A stretch of 64,000 nucleotides of DNA, taken from Helichrysum umbraculigerum (Eukaryota > Streptophyta > Magnoliopsida > Asterales > Asteraceae). The translations under genes were made by a program, and so were the position numbers. The DNA lies in contig CATIUR010000004.1 of the NCBI GenBank assembly GCA_949592205.1, forward strand, positions 68,421,837 through 68,485,836. Reading direction: 5' to 3'. The notes under the pieces were generated by a model. That model was given only the letters and a program-made list of their open reading frames with translations, was not told where the DNA came from and searched no databases. Every line of letters starts with the position of its first letter. Within the stretch, counting starts at the first letter, position 1. Of this stretch, positions 1-10,785 are shown piece by piece.

Positions 1-373
1 TCAAGTCATGGTACATCTTGTCTGCACCAGGATGTATCGAGTAGTTGGACTTGTGTGCCTCGTCCAAAATCAGCTTGCGTAACTCCTCTACGCATGGTAC
101 CCAAATTCGATCCATAAAGTACAACACTCCGTTGTCCTTTTTCTCGAGTTGCTTTTCCATTCCCTTCAAGGATTCATCCTTAAGACGTTCGGGAGTGAAA
201 GCAGTTTCTTGTGCATCGCGAATTTGAGTAATGAGATTCGAGTGGATTGTCAATCCCAAGGCTCGAACTCTTCGAGGTTTGATTCGTTCCTTACGACTCA
301 GGGCATCTGCTACAACGTAAGCTTTACCCGGGTGATACTTTATTTCACAGTCGTAATCGTGAAGTAATTCGAC
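1..373 (-). pseudogene. T1 RNase H end and integrase zinc-binding start (partial)
   Basis: This continues the RT-RNase H frame after the in-frame TAG at 374-376. The translation has the conserved end of RNase H (YHPGKA, then VVADALSRK). Near the edge comes the beginning of the integrase H2C2 zinc-binding domain (DEAHKSNYSIHPGADKMY, with its two His). The integrase core lies outside the window. No further stop is seen in these 373 bases. The piece shows that the TAG is a lesion inside pol and not the natural end of the protein. Confidence 0.8.
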
Positions 374-1465
374 CTAACGTCGTTGTCTCATGTTAAGTTC
401 TTTCTGGTCGAATATATGTTGTAGGCTCTTATGATCAGTGAAGATCGTACACTTTGTACCGTAAAGGTAGTGTCTCCAGATCTTCAGTGCAAAAACAACG
501 GCTCCCAATTCCAAATCATGAGTCGTATAGTTTTTCTCATGCACTTTTAGTTGTCGAGATGCATAAGCAATGACCTTGTCGTTTTGCATCAGTACGCAAC
601 CCAATCCCTGATGCGACGCATCACAGTAAACAACAAAGTTATCTACTCCTTCGGGTAGTGATAGTATGGGTGCGCTGCTCAGTTTCTGTTTCAATAGTTG
701 AAATGCATTCTCTTGTTTCTCATTCCACTCAAATTTCTTGTCTTTTTGAGTTAATGTGGTAAGTGGCTGGGCTATCTTTGAAAAGTTTGCGATGAATCGC
801 CTGTAATAGCCAGCTAGACCAAGAAATTGTCGTACTTCAGTTGGGGTTTTTGGTGCTTCCCAGTTGTTGATTGCCTCAATTTTGGATGGGTCCACGTGAA
901 TTCCCTTGTCATTTATCACATGACCAAGGAATTGAACCTCTCTTATCCAAAATTCGCATTTAGAGAACTTTGCATAAAGCTTCTCTTTTTGTAGTAGTTC
1001 GAGGACAAGCTTCAGATGTTGCTCGTGATCCTCTTTCGTTCGTGAGTATACCAAGATGTCGTCAATAAACACAATGACGAATTTATCCAGATAGGGTTTG
1101 CATACTCTATTCATCAAGTCCATGAATACTGCTGGTGCGTTGGTCAGTCCAAAAGGCATGACTAGGAACTCGTAATGACCGTATCGAGTCCTAAACGCGG
1201 TTTTCGGTACATCTTCTTCTCGTACCTTGAGTTGGTGGTAACCAGATCGTACGTCAATTTTTGAATAATAACTCGACCCTTGCAATTGATCAAACAGATC
1301 GTCAATGCGTGGTAACGGGTATCGGTTCTTGATAGTTACCTTGTTCAGTTCTCGGTAATCGATGCACATCCGCATAGATCCATCCTTTTTCTTAACAAAC
1401 AAAACCGGAGCTCCCCAAGGGGAAAAGCTTGGTCGGATGAATCCCAAGTCTAGAAGTTCTTGCAA
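374..1465 (-). pseudogene. T1 reverse transcriptase and RNase H
   Basis: Middle part of the pol polyprotein. It copies element RNA into DNA and degrades the RNA strand inside the virus-like particle. Visible motifs are the RT fingers (DYRELNKVT), the catalytic FIDDILVYS at about residue 137, FLGHVI, and the RNase H start VVYCDASH near residue 280 with its DLELGAVVFALKIWRHYLYG segment. It is bounded by two single-base nonsense lesions in one frame: TAA at 1466-1468 upstream and TAG at 374-376, the latter at a position normally Trp. The real frame is continuous with Gag-protease, so no separate start codon should be assumed. Confidence 0.88.
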
Positions 1466-3376
1466 TTAAGTGGATAATTCTTGCATTTCCGAGGGAGCTA
1501 GACGATAAGGTGCACGTGCGATAGGTGCGGCTCCTGGCATCAGGTCAATGTGAAACTCAACTTGTCGTGGGGGTGGCAACCCCGGCAACTCATCAGGGAA
1601 CACTCCTGGATAGTCGCGTACAATGGGTACATCGTCTATACGTCGCTCCTCGGGTTTCTTTTCTACAACGTGTGCCAGAAATGCTTGGTACCCCTTTCGG
1701 AGATATTTACTGGCCTTCAAACATGAAATCATCTTTGTAGCACTTTTTCGTTTCTCACCTTGAACCACAAGTGTTTCTCCTGTCGACAGTGGTAATCGTA
1801 CCAGTTTATCATAACATATGATCTCAGCGCGGTTCTTAGATAACCAATCCATACCGACTACAACGTCAAAACTTCCCAACTTAACCGGTAGTAAGTCTAT
1901 TTCGAAGAAATGACCTTCTAACTCCAAGGTACATCCCGGTACTATTTCTCCTGATTCGATCAACTCACCATCGGCTAATTCTATGGTATACTTGTTGTCT
2001 AATTTACGGGATTCAAGTTCTAATAGTGGTCTAAACTCAGTAGACACAAAACTTAAATCAGCACCCGAATCAATTAACACAGAGGCATAATGATTGTTTA
2101 CAAGAAACGTACCAGTGACGGTGTTAGGGTCCTGGCGTGCCTCTTGTGCTCCAATCACAAATGCCCTTCCTTGAGCCGGTTGATTGTTGATGTTGTCAGC
2201 TCGGTTGTTGTTATTACCGCGGTTGTTGTTGTTGTTGCGGTTTTGGTTGTTGTTGTTGTGCTTAGGGCATCGGTTGCGGTAGTGCCCTTGCTCACCACAT
2301 TCAAAACATCCCTGGTTTTGACGCTCAGTGTTTGCCCGTGGGGGAGGGTTAGTTTTGCATTCCCGGGTTCTATGTTCCCATGCCCTACAGTTTCCACAAT
2401 ACCCACACCCACCTTCGTGGTGTCGGTTGCACTTATCACATTTGGGTTTGTTACCCAGGTATGGTTTCGATTCAGTAGTGGTGGCAACATATGCTTTCGC
2501 ATTTCCAGAATGTTTCTTGTTTTGCTGACCCTGGCGATCAGCACCATTACCGTTCCACTTTCGTTTTGCACCACCAGAACTACTAACATCAGTACTGTTC
2601 GGTTCACTTTTTCCCGACACAGCTTTCTTAGTCATTGTCCCAATCCTGACCGCCTCATCGGTCAAACTTTGTGCTAGAGTAACAGCACTCCTGAAAGTTT
2701 CCGGTTTAGATGACGTCACCAGACTGCGGATTTGTGGGGCCAAACCGTATATGTAGCGCTCGATACGCTTATACTCGGGTGTCACCATGTGTGGCACTAG
2801 ACGTGCAAGTTCCTGAAACTTAGTGGTGTACCCAGTAATATCAGCACCAATCATGGTGATGTTCCACAACTCTGTTTCTATTTTCTGCATCTCACTGCGA
2901 GGGCAGAATTCCTCCAACATCAAATTCTTAAATGTTTCCCATGACATTGAATAAGCAGCTGGTCGACCAAGTGATTGGATCTGACTGTTCCACCAAGTGA
3001 GTGCTTTGTCAGCCAAAGTGCAAGTTGCATACTTCACCATACAGTCAGGTGAACAGTCACTAATGTCCAATACCGATTCAGTTTTCTCTATCCAATGAAT
3101 CATACCAATTGCACCCTCGGTGCCACGGAAAGAAATCGGCTTACAAGCCTGAAATGTTTTGTATGAACACCCTTTGTGAGCATTCACGGGTGTCTCAGTA
3201 TTAACAGGGGTAGATCCACTGTTGTTAACTCCAGGTTCGCGACTATGGCTTGCCTCATATTCAGCAATACCTTCAGCTATTCTTCGTGCGATCATTTGTT
3301 CGGTGGTTTCAGTGGGTGGTGGTGGAGGCGTAGTCGTCTTTTGACTTTTTCTAGTGACTCGTCGTTTGGGAGGCAT
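1466..3376 (-). CDS. T1 Gag-protease
   Basis: A 636-codon frame starting MPPKRRVTRK. The first 250 residues are the retrotransposon Gag capsid domain, with WWNSQIQSLG and EEFCPRSEMQKIE as family landmarks. A basic Asn-rich linker follows, then a CCHC zinc knuckle (CFECGEQGHYRNRC) at about residue 355, preceded by a second Cys/His-rich stretch. The pepsin-like protease (LIDSGADLSFVS) starts near residue 430 and continues to GMDWL. The last 20 residues already belong to the RT leader. Gag forms the particle and binds RNA; protease cuts the polyprotein. The stop at 1466-1468 is a nonsense lesion separating it from RT. The Gag-protease frame itself has no break. Confidence 0.88.
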   Translation of the reverse strand: MPPKRRVTRKSQKTTTPPPPPTETTEQMIARRIAEGIAEYEASHSREPGVNNSGSTPVNTETPVNAHKGCSYKTFQACKPISFRGTEGAIGMIHWIEKTESVLDISDCSPDCMVKYATCTLADKALTWWNSQIQSLGRPAAYSMSWETFKNLMLEEFCPRSEMQKIETELWNITMIGADITGYTTKFQELARLVPHMVTPEYKRIERYIYGLAPQIRSLVTSSKPETFRSAVTLAQSLTDEAVRIGTMTKKAVSGKSEPNSTDVSSSGGAKRKWNGNGADRQGQQNKKHSGNAKAYVATTTESKPYLGNKPKCDKCNRHHEGGCGYCGNCRAWEHRTRECKTNPPPRANTERQNQGCFECGEQGHYRNRCPKHNNNNQNRNNNNNRGNNNNRADNINNQPAQGRAFVIGAQEARQDPNTVTGTFLVNNHYASVLIDSGADLSFVSTEFRPLLELESRKLDNKYTIELADGELIESGEIVPGCTLELEGHFFEIDLLPVKLGSFDVVVGMDWLSKNRAEIICYDKLVRLPLSTGETLVVQGEKRKSATKMISCLKASKYLRKGYQAFLAHVVEKKPEERRIDDVPIVRDYPGVFPDELPGLPPPRQVEFHIDLMPGAAPIARAPYRLAPSEMQELST

Positions 3377-4916
3377 GATTCAGCTCTGCGATGAATAAAA
3401 TGCAGAGTGTTAATGTTGAGATATTGAATGTGAATAGATCAAAGATTCACACTTGATAGAAATGAATGACATGAAAAGATGAATGAAAAGAGTTTTACAA
3501 CACGTGCCTCACAACTTTGAAACACCCACATGTATCTAGCATAATATAATCACGTTGGCCAGGCGTCATTATATAATGTCCAATACATATTTCTTTTCAT
3601 TGTCGTTTAACACCGTTAATTTCAGAGGTTCTCAAGAATAATCAATCATCAAGATGCATTATGTTTCAGGGTTTACAAGAATTGATCACAAAGTTATCGA
3701 TAACGGATAGTTTTAATCACAAGTCGACAGTTGTAAGAGAAAATTATATGGTTGATAATAAGCATAATGAACACGGGATGTAAACCAAACATACATTATA
3801 TATTAAAGGTCATAACGCTGTTACATGAGTTTAGTACAAAATGAGATGGGATTTCTAATATATCCATCGATGGTTAGCGTTATACAAAAGGTGATGGGTT
3901 TCCTATACATATACCCATTCTACTAACAAAGTTCCATCCAACATACAGCTAGTCCATAACTAATACATACATATATGTTTCCCCAAAAGTAATAGTTTAA
4001 TATGGTGCAACACGAACTGCCATACACAGGCCTAACGGAACCATGGTAAATACATCCTAACCGCAACCATCACTGCTGCAGTCATCACACAAATGCCAGC
4101 TACAATCTTCGACACCCTAGCACGCCTCTCTAAAGCTGCAACACGTGCACGAGTGGATGCTAGACTCTGCCAGTCTGTCTGACGGTGAGTCTCCACAAAA
4201 TCCATCCTCTGATGGAGCATAGTCATATCCATGTCAGTGCGGGAGGCATCACTCAGTAACTCCATCACGTCTCTACTCTGACTAGCATATCTCCTAATCA
4301 CAGTGTAGATCACAGCCACAAGAGTAGGTACAGTGAGCTTCAGAGGCTCACCAGTGAAAGGTGCAGATGGTGGTGGATGAGAGGACTCTCCAAACTCAAA
4401 GGTCGAGGGAATACCCTCTAGTGATCTCCACTCTCTCAATACACTAGGCATCCAGTCCAGATGAGAAGGTCGGAGCCTCTTCTGTGGCGGCTCGACAACT
4501 GGAACCTCAGGCTCAGTCACTGGCGCCTTATCGCGCGGCGCGAGTGGTCCCCTGGGAAAATCCCGAACACTGATCCTAGCTGTCATCCTAGGTACAGGCA
4601 CACGAGATGTACTCGCGATGGCTGGCTCAGGGGTAGGAGTAATGTAGGCAGATGGTCCACGGTGTGTGGTCACTCCAGTACTCGCTACGCTAAAGTAGGA
4701 GGCCTCCATGGGCTCCTCCTCAGAATCGGAATCAGTGATATAGATCGGTGCGCGTCTCGACATGCTGAGACAAAAGAATCGTGTGTGACATGTCAGTCGT
4801 ATGTTAGTTGTATGCAAAGTATGTATGCATGAATGCACAAATGTTCTAGCCAAGGCTATAGTCTAGGTCTCTAAGGTTTTCAGTCACCTAAAGACTTCTA
4901 GTTCGCTATAACCAAT
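3377..4916 (-). other. T1 leader between primer site and gag
   Basis: A 1.54-kb leader, unusually long. It contains the extra ORF at 4032-4763. In 3377-4031 I see no ORF or repeat; this part is AT-rich and may be a spliced or untranslated leader. Confidence 0.6.
4032..4763 (-). CDS. T1 accessory ORF upstream of gag, unknown function
   Basis: A 243-codon sense-strand frame between the primer site and gag. I chose the Met at 4761-4763 (MSRRAPIYITDSDSEEEP) because the 30 upstream residues open at 4853 look like translated leader. The N-terminus is acidic and Ser-rich, the middle is Pro-rich with a basic KRLRPSH, and the C-terminal half is helical and coiled-coil-like (TDMDMTMLHQRMDFVE to ALERRARV). 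It ends in a hydrophobic stretch, KIVAGICVMTAAVMVAVRMY, that could span a membrane. I recognise no domain. It is intact while pol is broken. Its place before gag is unusual; env-like ORFs of plant Ty3 elements normally follow pol. Confidence 0.6.
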   Translation of the reverse strand: MSRRAPIYITDSDSEEEPMEASYFSVASTGVTTHRGPSAYITPTPEPAIASTSRVPVPRMTARISVRDFPRGPLAPRDKAPVTEPEVPVVEPPQKRLRPSHLDWMPSVLREWRSLEGIPSTFEFGESSHPPPSAPFTGEPLKLTVPTLVAVIYTVIRRYASQSRDVMELLSDASRTDMDMTMLHQRMDFVETHRQTDWQSLASTRARVAALERRARVSKIVAGICVMTAAVMVAVRMYLPWFR

Positions 4917-4929
4917 GGCTCTGATACCA
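4917..4929 (-). other. T1 primer-binding site, tRNA-Met
   Basis: On the minus strand this reads TGGTATCAGAGCC, the complement of the initiator tRNA-Met 3' end. It sits 4 nt from the 5' LTR end (4934). Confidence 0.9.
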
Positions 4930-5380
4930 AGTCTGTCACACCCCGCCAAACGGTAATTACAATTACATAGAGTGGTTTGCGGAAGCTTAGTGACGTGGCG
5001 GGGGTGCGAGCAGTCTAACAACCAACAGATACATACATACTCAGAACATATGGTTATCGCATAACGAAATAGATTAAGATGCCATTAGTTAAAGTTTTAC
5101 AAAAGATTACCACTTGAAAAGTGGTAACAGTAATAGTAGTAGTTGAAATCAGTATTTCATAAAATACATAATATCAAAAGTAGATTTCATAGGTATGACT
5201 GCAGTAGTTGCAGTTATACAGAGGAAATCCAAGTGTCCCAAAAGTAGTGGCATCCTAACAAGTCCAAGGTAGTCCGTCCTGATATGCATGCAGATCTTAC
5301 TTACGTTGCTAATTCCCTGAAAAACATAGAGTAAATCGTCAACAAAATTGTTGAGTGAATTCACAGATTTGTTTATTATG

Positions 5381-5563
5381 TAGGAAACACAGGTTAATCA
5401 TTTAAGAATAACATTTCCAAATAAGTGTTGTTTGTCAAGTAGGAAACACAAGTTATTAACAAATAACATTTCCCAAATCAGTTATCAGTAGGAAACACAG
5501 GTTAACCTAAATAAGGATTAACATTTCCAAAGTAGTCTACGTAGGAAATCACTTCCTAAACAG
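5381..5563. repeat. Degenerate tandem repeat in T1 LTR
   Basis: Units begin TAGGAAACAC at 5381, 5440 and 5489, with a partial unit TAGGAAATCAC at 5542. Each contains AACATTTCC. Unit length drifts between about 49 and 59 bp, so this is old slippage. Confidence 0.75.
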
Positions 5564-6295
5564 TAGTTTTGTGTGTGGGAATATTTAGACGGTGATCCCT
5601 TGAAAGGTGAGCTAAACCTGTCAAGTAAGGTAACCCGATCTAACCCTATAACCAAACCACAACCCTAATCTGTTGTTATTTGCCATGCTGGACAATTAAG
5701 TATACGCTCCCAAATCTGTAGGAGGGTCGTCACGGCGATAGTACTATCCGTATACTCAGTGGCTAGAGTCACCTAGCTAATGGTGATAGTCTGTAGCCAT
5801 AAGGTCTTTTATGCACTACATCGTTCAGCCTAGATCTGTACCAAGATTCGTTGTCTAAATTCCCAAAATAGTATGAAAACATTTCATAAATCATAGTTCA
5901 AGTAGTTGTGTGCAATACCCTTTCACAAACAGTCACGTATGAAATACCCTTTCATAAACAATCAAGTAAATACATACAGTATTTAAAGCAGTTGTCGCAT
6001 GCAGTTATACATACGATTTCTATGTTTTCCACCCCGAGTTTTAAAAGCATTAAAACAGTGAAAAGGGGTTTGTGAACTCACAGTAAGTGCTCGGATGTGA
6101 ATGCTTGCGATAAAAGATAGCGTAACCCAAACGTAGTCAACCTATACACAATAATGTATTAACTATAAGTACTTTATTTACTTACGTTAATAATTTGTTT
6201 GTTTAAAGAAATTATCAATTTCTTAAGTTTGTGTATGTCGTTGATGATTGTTGTTGAAAATATATAATATTATCCAAGTATTGTTTGTTTGTCGA

Positions 6296-6424
6296 ATTGT
6301 CCGAAGTGTGAAAGTATATATATACATATATATACTTATATACTTGAATGTATATATTCTCGCATATATATATTATTATTCGTTGTCTCGTCTCATATCT
6401 ATACATATATCATATATATAAAAG
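6296..6424 (-). promoter_or_regulatory. Candidate TATA tract of T1 LTR
   Basis: Repeated TATATATA runs lie 340-690 bp downstream (in minus sense) of the palindrome cluster. It is the only strong TATA-like tract in the central LTR, so transcription probably starts near here. Weak evidence, position only. Confidence 0.35.
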
Positions 6425-6760
6425 TTTGTCGTTCAGTTTCCAAAATCACAAGTCTCACTTGTTACAACATAATTCTTCGTTTTGTCCCAATGTATATGTT
6501 ATACACTTTTCATAAGTCTGTATTTATTTTTCGTTCATTTAATAATTATCATCCTGTTTCCAACATGATCGTATACGTCTAATTAAATAATTGTTAATGT
6601 TATTTAATATATCGTTTCATAATAAAATTTATCGTTCTTTTTCTATTCACTCGATCCATTTAAGTTTAACATGAGATCTATTAACTATTCGGTCCAACCC
6701 AACAGCTCAAGCCCAACACCAGGCCCAGACCGTGACCCGGCCCAGCTCATCACACAGCCC

Positions 6761-6994
6761 AGCCGTTCGGCTTGGGCCAGCCGTTCGGCTTGGACAGCCG
6801 TTCGGCTTGGGCCTTCAGCCGTTCGGCTGAAGCTTCGGCCCAATCCAATTCTTACTCGGCCCAGTCCATTAAACGATTAGCCCGTTAAGCATTTTAGCCC
6901 AACAGCACATTCCAGCCCGGCCCAGCCGTTCGGCTTTGGGCTCTCAGCCGATCGGTTTGGGTTAACCGATCGGTTTGGAATTAGCCGATCGGCT
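6761..6994. repeat. Palindrome cluster in T1 LTR
   Basis: Repeated short dyads. AGCCGTTCGGCT lies at 6761, 6779, 6796, 6817 and 6924. AGCCGATCGGTT (6946), AACCGATCGGTT (6964, perfect) and AGCCGATCGGCT (6983, perfect) follow. Most neighbours start 17-22 bp apart. The cluster is GC-rich in an AT-rich LTR and lies upstream of the TATA tract, so it is a candidate enhancer. Confidence 0.8.
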
Positions 6995-8179
6995 TGTTGT
7001 TCCAGACAGCAGCTCTGTCTCGTTTCCAAATTTCAAATCCGAGTTCGACGTAATTTTTAGCTATAATTCGAGTGGGTTCAGTGTTTACATGTTATATAAC
7101 ATCAATATATCTCATTTTATCTCATTTATAACAACTTTTACATATCAAATTTGCGATTTCAAGTCTTGGGTTCATAAAACCCATTTTGTGTTCATCAACA
7201 AAATCATCAATCTATATGTGTTATATGTAAGGATTATGTTTGTATATATGATTTAAACACGAAATCAACAGGTAGAAATCAAAAAGAAAAGGTTTCCTTA
7301 CAATGATGAAATGATGATGATGAAGAAGAAGAAGAAGAAGGATGGATATAATGATGAATATGGTTCCTGATCTTGTTGTTCTACTCCTGCTTCTAGCTGC
7401 TGCTTTTGATCTTGTTAATTTCTTTGAGAGAAATAAAATGGTGAAGGATTGTATTTGTGGGTGTTATGCTGAATGAGATCACAGAAAGGAGGGAGTAGTA
7501 ATTCAAACGGTATGGCCGACTCCACCTCAATTATTGAAAGTTGGTGGTCGGTTTGTGTACCACAATTTCGAGTACGGGTATAATTATAGCAATATAAAAA
7601 TAAACTTTTTATATTTTTATTTTGTAGATGCTCTCCTGGTTCGTAATATATTTTCAGAATAATGAGATTATCATTATTTTTGATAGTTGTACATTTTTGT
7701 ACATTTTACTGCGCGCGTCCAATTGATCGCCAGATTTCAGTTGAATTTCGAATTCATATTTTTAGGTAATGTTCTAAATACTTTAAAACGTACTAGAAAA
7801 ATAACACTTTTCAGATATTGACTTTTTAGGTACGTTTTAGAATTGTTTCTGTTCGTTATATAATACGTTTTATGTTAAACGTATAATTGAACCATTTTAT
7901 CTATATGTTATAGATATATAAATACTCGTAATTAATAATCGAATTATTAATTATTTCATGTTACCAAATCTTGTTAATTATTTTTGTCGGCTTCGTTCCG
8001 ATACGTTCGTACGTAATTTATAAATAACTACGTATCATGTAATACTTTTTGTATTAGTGTTTTGGGCTCGCTAGACTCATATCATATCATAGGTTTAGTT
8101 TAAAACAAATGCAGGGAATTAGCGTAAGAAATGCATGTAATTAAGTATAATTATATACCTAATTTGGAGGAGTGTCACA

Positions 8180-8398
8180 GGTATGGTATATTTATAACGA
8201 ATGAAAGAGACGGTATAGAGGTACTCCCCGGTATTTGCAGTGTTCCATGGTATGCGTTTGCCGAACTTCATCTTGTTGGGTTCACTCTTGATCAAGTCTT
8301 CTTGTGATTGGTCTCGTAGGTGTGAACACGTTGGATACACTTTCTTTGATGCACGGCGTCAAAAACTTGATGCGTCAGGCAGAAGCTTGTTCGTATAT
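8180..8398 (-). mobile_element. N1: left fragment between T1 and D1
   Basis: A short remnant of N1 3' non-coding sequence. It contains a stretch like D1 internal 1 (compare 8307-8325 with 12706-12724: CTCGTA.GTGTGAACACGTTGG). It ends in TATAT (8394-8398), the target duplication of D1, repeated at 62252-62256. A 24-bp segment at 8354-8377 resembles the D1 primer-site/LTR junction. No ORF is credible. Confidence 0.7.
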
Positions 8399-10785
8399 TG
8401 ACGCGCCACCAGCGGTCGGTTAGGAATTAACCTGTCGTTGCACTGACTACTGGCGACGTGTCAGTGGAGTTTTAAATTTGTAAAATGCTGGGGCCTAAGT
8501 TTACTAGTGCTATGTCACCTAAAGATGTATAGCAGCAAGTATGACCTAGGGTCGTTCTTCAAAACCAACGGTATTGTGAAACAGAGAAATCAAGATGTCC
8601 GAATCTACCTAGTGAAGGTTGTTTTGAAAGCAGTTGGAGGTTTGTTTTTGTTTGTTTTCTAATTTATACTAATAATTAAACTACGCAATAAAATAAAATA
8701 AAGGGATAGCAGTCAGGATAGAGGGGGTGTTTGTTGTGACTTCGTTAGCCTTTCATTAGGATGATGTTTTAGTTTAAGTTATGAAAACGTCTTTATAAAT
8801 ATTTGTATTTTATTTGTCTTAAGTATTTGTGGTGTAAGCACTAGCACCCTACTGATTGATTGCTCAATCAGTATGTCACTGAGTAACTAGGCTATCGTGA
8901 TTCTGATCGGAGGAGGCTGCTCAACTCTCAACACTGCCCTGTTACGGAACAGTGACCCTTTTCTGGAATACGGAGATTCCTGGGTGCATGCATAGAGTAA
9001 CAGACCCACTAACGGTCCGACCGTTCTTAACACCACAGTGATACTCAATTGAATAAAACATTTAGGTTTAAGACTTGGTTGGTGTTTGATTACTTTCCAT
9101 CAATGGTTTTGTAGAATCCAGGGGTGATAGACAAATTTGGAATACTAGATGATTCCTCGTCTTCCTTTCTGGATTCATAAACTGAGTTTGTATTTCAGAT
9201 TACAGATTCCCCATTTATGATTTAAACCAGCCCTCACTTGTATTTAACCAATAAATCCCTAGTTTATTCACAGTGTACAATACTTGTTTAGAACAGCATT
9301 TCCACGGCTTCAAAACCAGACCATGTTATTTGAACACAGATATATAATCAGAAGTTTATTCACGGTGTACAATACGTATAAAGTATTTCCACAGATCCAA
9401 AACCAAAACACAGATAATTAATTACCCCCGATATGACGTCTTATCAAAAGGTTTTAACCACGTTTATTGGTGGAAAGGCGTTAGTTGAATATGCGGTTTA
9501 AAATCATAGATGGAACGCGTAATCAAAGCACCGAGTTTTCATTTATAATATAATAGTTGGGAACATTAATCCACAACAGATTGTGCCCACGACTTTCATA
9601 GCTTCCACGTTCCGTACTCCACACATTAGTGATGTTTCCGGCGCTATACAAATGATAGCCGTATAACGTTACTTCCGTTGTTTCATAATGACATCATCTC
9701 AATTAACGACTACTACATCACAACAAACACACAATATAACTACTCACTACGCATAATAACAGGTCCTAAATCTAGCATAATAACAATAGCAATCATCATT
9801 ATAACAGGTAAGGAAAGAAGTAACCGTTAATAAAGCGTAGATTGAATAAACGTTAGAGAGAGAGTACAAGCAGAACCTCCGCAATATCTTCAACAATATT
9901 ACAAATAAGCCCCTGAACTATTCCCTACGCTATTACAAAAGTAGTCCCTCCGTTAGTCCCAGTTAAATATTAACTGAGAACTAACTGATGCTAACCCTAA
10001 TTCTAGAGAGAGAAAAAGAAGAGAGAGAGAGAGAGTAGAGAGAGAGAGAGAGTGTGTGTTAGAGAGAAAGTGGAAGAGAGAAATGAGGTGAAGGTGTGTG
10101 AAAATGAGGACGAGGTGACCCCTATTTATAGGTGAAGTCCCAAATCAGCCGTACAAGCAAACGAAGCACGAACGGAGACCAATTGGGGTTAGGAGGGCCG
10201 TATACGGGGTAGGTGGGGCCGTATACGGTACTATAGAAGCTGTATACGGTACTGTAGAGGCCGTATACGGTCTCCAGGGCCGTATACGGGGTCCGTCGGT
10301 CTTCGTTCGTTGCTTAAAACACCCGTATCTCCTTCGTTATGTGTCCGTTTGACCTGATTCTTGCGCTCACGCTTTCGTAATTCTGTTACGCTTCTAATGG
10401 TACCAATTTCACAGAAATTGGATTTTTATAGCTCAGGCATAGACGGAAAGACTTTTAACGATCTGTAGAAGCCGTATCTCCTCCGTTTTTCACCCAATTT
10501 GCATGATTCTTGATTCTCCCGTCTCATTTTTACCTGTTCCAACATACCATAAGGTTAGAATATGTTTATCATAAGGTAAATGAGGGTATGAGATTTGGTT
10601 GTTGTTTATTCGCTCTGTTTTGCTCGTTATTTGGGCGTTTTTAGTGATTTTTGTAGCAACGCCTATATTTGGAGCACTTTAATGAATTTTAGTAAATAAT
10701 GATTGTTTTGAAATGTTTTCACTAAAGATGTGCCCAAAAAATGTGGAATATTGTACTTAAAAACATGACTTTTTGCGTCACATCA
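8399..10785 (-). repeat. D1 left LTR (3')
   Basis: A 2387-bp LTR; minus-strand ends TGATGTGACG and GGCGCGTCA. TATA-like TATAAATAGG (minus) lies at 10121-10130. A phased palindrome array lies 68-160 bp upstream of it at 10198-10289. A (GA)n tract (about 10005-10080) marks the likely leader. The polypurine tract side is 10786-10802 (AAGTGTGGGATAACT in sense). Confidence 0.88.
10121..10289 (-). promoter_or_regulatory. D1 LTR core promoter and palindrome array
   Basis: TATA box at 10121-10130. CCGTATACGG copies start at 10198, 10219, 10240 (first C-G pair decayed, CTGTATACGG), 10261 and 10280: intervals 21, 21, 21 and 19 bp. The same array with the same intervals is in the right LTR (61664, 61685, 61706, 61727, 61746). 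It is in the middle LTR too (30408, 30429, 30450, 30471, 30490), where several copies read CCATATACGG. Confidence 0.75.

Larger units (their letters stand above)
1..8179 (-). mobile_element. T1: Ty3/gypsy chromovirus, Tekay-like, 5' part
   Basis: A minus-strand LTR retrotransposon cut by the left window edge. In sense order it holds a 3246-bp 5' LTR (8179-4934), a tRNA-Met primer site, a long leader with an extra ORF, Gag-protease, RT-RNase H and the start of integrase. Domain order PR-RT-RH-INT is that of Ty3/gypsy. The RT motif FIDDILVYS, the DSGA protease and the very long LTR suit the Tekay branch of chromoviruses. Branch assignment is by memory of family features, not by a search. It abuts N1 sequence at 8180; the 5-bp flank GGTAT (8180-8184) should reappear beyond the left edge if it is the target duplication. 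Confidence 0.85.
4934..8179 (-). repeat. T1 5' LTR
   Basis: On the minus strand it begins TGTGACACTCC (8179) and ends GGTGTGACA (4934), giving TG...CA ends next to the primer site. Length is 3246 bp, long but known for Tekay elements. It holds a palindrome cluster (6761-6994), an AT-rich TATA tract (about 6296-6424), a GAA microsatellite (about 7317-7340) and a tandem repeat (5381-5563). The outer end is inferred from the TG/CA ends and adjoining N1-like sequence; the partner LTR is outside the window. Confidence 0.75.

Noticed and set aside
2090..2677. Val-rich plus-strand ORF
   Set aside because: Antisense shadow of the Asn-rich Gag linker and zinc knuckle of T1.
10005..10080. GA-rich microsatellite as a feature of its own
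   Set aside because: Ordinary slippage tract in the D1 LTR, length-variable among the three copies.
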